Below the pieces are notes generated by a model. The model searched no databases. It saw only the letters and a list, made by a program, of their open reading frames with translations, and was not told the DNA's origin. Below are positions 19,349 to 21,790 of a stretch of 21,790 nucleotides of DNA, in pieces. The stretch covers positions 1 to 21,790 of IMG/VR virus record IMGVR_UViG_3300042557_000304. One strand, given 5' to 3'. Made by a program: the position numbers and the translations under genes. Source of the DNA: a virus. Numbering within the stretch: position 1 is the stretch's first letter; the number at the start of each line of letters is the position of its first letter.

Positions 19349-19758
19349 TATTCCAATGCGCTCCAAAACTCACCGAATAACGGATTAAAGTCATAGATTA
19401 CATTTTGTTTTTTACGTAACATTCCTGCAACTTGAACAAGGGGATATTTAGAACCTAACCATTCTATATATTGTGCGTACATTTCAGAAATAATACCTTC
19501 TTGTTCTAAACGTCTATTGAATTGTCTAACTAAATGATAAGGTTCGATTGATATTGTTCCGTTATTTAGAAAGCCGAAGTAATATGCCGCAAGTATTTCG
19601 ATTCTTAAATTACCTTCAGTAGTGAATTTAGCATTAATACGGATTGATTCGTAAAGTGTTCCTGTATCTATTAACGCATCTTCTTTAATTACACGCTTTA
19701 GAACTTGGGCAGCTTTGTTCCGTATCTTATACTTTAGTTTAAATTCTTTATCGGGCAT
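19345..19758 (-). CDS. HK97-gp10-like tail completion / neck protein
   Basis: 137 residues. The N-terminal KYKIRNKAAQVLKRVIKEDA, then LIDTGTLYESIRINA, is the D-T-G-x-L-x-x-S-[IL] pattern of HK97 gp10-like proteins, which join tail to head or complete the tail. A beta strand follows (LRIEILAAYYFGFLNNGT). The C-terminal half, with YHLVRQFNRRLEQEGIISEM and YAQYIEWLG, is less typical. TAATATAGT lies 3 bases before the ATG. The gene converges on the plus-strand pair, with stops overlapping by 4 bases and no terminator seen. Confidence 0.65.
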   Translation of the reverse strand: MPDKEFKLKYKIRNKAAQVLKRVIKEDALIDTGTLYESIRINAKFTTEGNLRIEILAAYYFGFLNNGTISIEPYHLVRQFNRRLEQEGIISEMYAQYIEWLGSKYPLVQVAGMLRKKQNVIYDFNPLFGEFWSALEY

Positions 19759-19761
19759 ACG

Positions 19762-19790
19762 ACTATATTATTTTTAATCTTCGTTTTGTT
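19762..19790 (-). promoter_or_regulatory. Bipartite late element, copy at the gp10-like gene
   Basis: On the minus strand AACAAA (19790-19785), 14 bases, TAATATAGT (19770-19762), three bases, then ATG. Part lies within the end of the upstream gene. Confidence 0.6.
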
Positions 19791-20226
19791 TAGGAACTTG
19801 ACAATCCGTGTAATTATTTATTGAACACGTTAAAGTCATAACCCACCCCGCAGCATAGTCTAACAAGTCATTATTTAAAGGGGTCATAGTTGGAATTCCT
19901 ACAATATCGAAATCGTAATCGTCCGAGTTTAAAAACCAATTGTAAAGATCGTTTAATATTAAATGGCAATCGCTTAAAATTACGTTTATATTCGCTCGGT
20001 CTTTTTGTATAATATCAAAACAATATATCTCTAAACTTATTTCGGTAGTAAAACCCATTTCGCTCGGAATAGCATCTACAGGACAAATATAAACTAAAGG
20101 ATATTTTTCGTCTTTTGTAGCGAAGTTTTCTAATTGCTCCCTAAAATCCGAACCAACTTTTTTAACTTGTAAATGACTATCGTAAAAACCGATTATCTTA
20201 TTTACTAAACTTATATAACTTATCAT
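19774..20226 (-). CDS. Tail-terminator-like minor tail protein
   Basis: 150 residues. A helix-rich start (ISYISLVNKIIGFYDSHLQV) is followed by a beta segment (KYPLVYICPVDAIPSEMGFT, then TEISLEIYCFDI), helices (NVILSDCHLILNDLYNWFL) and a closing beta part (AAGWVMTLTCSINNYTDC). The D-x-x-A-G-W-x-M-x-L-x-C ending, with final CQVP, is a pattern I have seen in Bacteroidota phage proteins that lie by the tape measure. The domain order resembles gpU-like tail terminators. It overlaps the tape-measure gene by 4 bases (ATGA). Moderately sure of tail role, less of exact function. Confidence 0.55.
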   Translation of the reverse strand: MISYISLVNKIIGFYDSHLQVKKVGSDFREQLENFATKDEKYPLVYICPVDAIPSEMGFTTEISLEIYCFDIIQKDRANINVILSDCHLILNDLYNWFLNSDDYDFDIVGIPTMTPLNNDLLDYAAGWVMTLTCSINNYTDCQVPKQNED

Positions 20227-21790
20227 AGTGTCGCGTTTTGATTTATTTTAGCTATTTTATTTTGTGTCTTTGTTAGTTCGGTTTCACTAACTACGGCATT
20301 CACCGTTATTTCGGTTTGTTGGGATTGTGGACCGCCTACGTTATTCATATCGTTTCCTGCTCCAAACAAATTAAATGAAGGTGTAGCAGTTCCCGTTGTA
20401 GAACTCGATGAAGCTTCAGGAATTGTAGGTTGATTACCACCACCACCACCGCCCGTAGACGTAAATTGTGTAGATGCTATTTTAGCGATGTTAGCCGCAG
20501 ACGTTGCTGCCGTTGCTACGAGTGCAGCGATTCCACCTGGGCTTGGAACACCTAAAATTGTTAAAGGTGATGCAGCCAAAGAAGCAGTAATTGCTTTTCC
20601 TGCGTCAATAATCGCGCCCGATAACTGCATAGCTTTGTTGAACTTGAATTGTTTTTTAGCTAATTCTTCTTCTTCTTTACTTCCCTTTTTGACCTTCGCC
20701 ATTTTAGCACCGAAAGCAATATCACCAACCGCTTGAATAGCTTTAGTAGAATCTTCAGCAAGTTTTAAAGCAGCGTTTGCCGTGTCTAAAGCAGCTGCCC
20801 GTTTTTTGTTTTCAGCATCTAACGCATCCTTTGCTTGTTTGTCTGCATATTTTTTAGCGATGTCCGCAAGTTCTTTTTCCTGTTGTTCTTTTAACGCTTT
20901 AGTATCATATCCGAATTGTTCGGCTTTTGCTATTAACTGAAAATACTTTGAATTTACTGCGTCAACTTCTCGACCTTGTTCGTTCATTACTAAAAGTCGA
21001 TATTGCTCGTAGTAATCTTCTTCTGCTTGTTGCGCTGCTTCTTGGTTTGCTTTTACTAAATCATTTACCTTTTGTTGTTTAGCCTTTTCAGCGTCTATAA
21101 CGGTTTGTTCTTGTTTCTTTAGGTCTACTTGTAATTGTTGGTTATAAAGTTCAGCTAATCGAGTTTTTTCAGCTGCCGTTAATGCTTCGTTTTTTTGTAA
21201 ATCCTGCATTTGTCGGACATACTTTTCATTTATCGTAGCTATCTCACGTTCGTTATCGTTTGCAATTAATGATATTTCTAAGTCTGCTATCGTTCGTTGT
21301 GCGTTTATCCTATCTTCAGCAAATTTCTTAGCCGCATCCGCTGCTTTTTTAGCCGCATCCGCATTCGCTTTAGCTATCTTTTCATTATGTTGTTTTTGTT
21401 TGTCAAGTTCCTTTTGTTGTTCTTCGTCTTTTTTAACCGCATCTTCTGCGACAATTGCGTTACGTTCCCTTCTTTGTGATAGGATTGTATTTTTTTCTTC
21501 TTTAATTTGGTCTTTTAATTTCTTAATCGTCTTTTTGTCTGCATCTTCACCGAGTTTTTGTTGTGCATCTAACGCTTTTTCAGCTGCACTTAATCTTGAT
21601 TTTGCTTCCGAACCTATCGCTTTACTTTTTGCTAACTCTAAATCTAAAGTTTCCTGTCCGTATATTTTAGCCATTCGGATTTCATAATCGAAATTACCGA
21701 CAATCGTTTCTTGACGTGCTTTAGAACTTTCCATTATTTGTTCATTCGCTGCTAACATCTTTTCGGCATTTTCTTCAGCGGCAAAACTTG
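20223..21790 (-). CDS. Tail tape measure protein (5' end cut by window)
   Basis: The frame is open from the window edge (no stop to 21790), so the N-terminus is missing; an internal ATG at 21758 is not taken as the start. The visible 520 residues are mostly long Ala/Lys/Glu-rich coiled coil with repeated AAKKAADAAKKFAEDR-like and ADIAKKYADKQAKDAL-like segments. Then comes a hydrophobic helix-rich stretch (GAIIDAGKAITASLAA, then PGGIAALVATAATSAANIAK) and a Gly-rich linker (STGGGGGGNQP). The end is Ser/Thr-rich with a last charged helix. This fits the end of a tape measure, which sets tail length and enters the host envelope. Bacteroidota phages often show this Gly-rich tail. Confidence 0.8.
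   Translation of the reverse strand, partial: SFAAEENAEKMLAANEQIMESSKARQETIVGNFDYEIRMAKIYGQETLDLELAKSKAIGSEAKSRLSAAEKALDAQQKLGEDADKKTIKKLKDQIKEEKNTILSQRRERNAIVAEDAVKKDEEQQKELDKQKQHNEKIAKANADAAKKAADAAKKFAEDRINAQRTIADLEISLIANDNEREIATINEKYVRQMQDLQKNEALTAAEKTRLAELYNQQLQVDLKKQEQTVIDAEKAKQQKVNDLVKANQEAAQQAEEDYYEQYRLLVMNEQGREVDAVNSKYFQLIAKAEQFGYDTKALKEQQEKELADIAKKYADKQAKDALDAENKKRAAALDTANAALKLAEDSTKAIQAVGDIAFGAKMAKVKKGSKEEEELAKKQFKFNKAMQLSGAIIDAGKAITASLAASPLTILGVPSPGGIAALVATAATSAANIAKIASTQFTSTGGGGGGNQPTIPEASSSSTTGTATPSFNLFGAGNDMNNVGGPQSQQTEITVNAVVSETELTKTQNKIAKINQNATL

Noticed and set aside
511-21433. Frequent TTCGTCTTT (coding-strand AAAGACGAA)
   Set aside because: The copies I checked are in the K-D-E codon phase, so a common tripeptide explains them, unlike AAACACGRA which occurs in three phases.
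17210-21687. Long plus-strand ORFs opposite tape measure, portal and scaffold (for example 14122-14433, 17210-17464, 20488-20736, 21400-21687)
   Set aside because: Their translations are low-complexity shadows of strongly supported minus-strand genes, with no domains or initiation signals of their own.
1-21790. CRISPR array, tRNA, rRNA, transposase or integrase
   Set aside because: No regularly spaced repeats, cloverleaf-like sequence, or recombinase/transposase motif was seen on reading both strands.

Overview
The window looks like about half of the genome of a tailed phage or prophage of a Bacteroidota host, most likely a flavobacterium. The DNA is AT-rich, genes are packed with ATGA and TAATG overlaps, Shine-Dalgarno-like leaders are absent, and several promoters match the Bacteroidota pattern TTG-N19-TAnnTTTG. 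Most protein types seen (DUF6712-like connector, XkdF-like protease fused to a scaffold, gp3-type small terminase, TIGR02594-type lysin) are ones I associate with flavobacterial siphophages. These family calls come from reading the sequence; no database search was run. I see no integrase, CI-type repressor, tRNA, rRNA or CRISPR array.

Layout, listed by decreasing coordinate because nearly everything is transcribed on the minus strand. (1) 21790-19345: tail tape measure (cut by the window edge), a tail-terminator-like protein and an HK97-gp10-like protein. (2) 18112-19348: two overlapping, apparently paralogous genes on the plus strand, the only plus-strand genes, in the slot where tail assembly chaperones usually lie. 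(3) 18066-13270: protease/scaffold, major capsid, probable tail tube, a small structural protein, portal and connector. (4) 13273-12052: LNGSW-repeat protein, holin-like membrane protein, endolysin and a small cationic-tailed protein, closed by a terminator. (5) 11883-10248: small early proteins, a predicted HELMH zinc peptidase, tiny membrane proteins and a lipoprotein, closed by a terminator. (6) 10124-3787: replication, modification and recombination: DUF6291-like protein, RecA-fold helicase, coiled-coil protein, cytosine-5 methyltransferase, NinG, ERF annealase, PD-(D/E)XK exonuclease, SSB-like small protein and a Cro-like HTH protein, closed by a terminator. (7) 3689-1: zinc-ribbon protein, membrane protein, sigma-like regulator, small and large terminase (the latter cut by the window edge).

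Working together, module 6 would copy, recombine and methylate the DNA, module 7 would regulate and package it, modules 1-3 build head and tail, and module 4 lyses the cell. Spatially the order terminase-portal-capsid-tape measure is canonical, but transcription runs the opposite way.

Most interesting are nucleotide-level signals not explained by genes: a same-orientation 9-mer (AAACACGRA on the coding strand) 17 times between 1.4 and 11.2 kb in all three codon phases and in spacers; a bipartite element AACAAA-N13/14-TAATATAGT just before three late-gene starts; a 28-bp exact promoter/leader duplication; and a recurrent AACAATTAA leader before six minus-strand starts.
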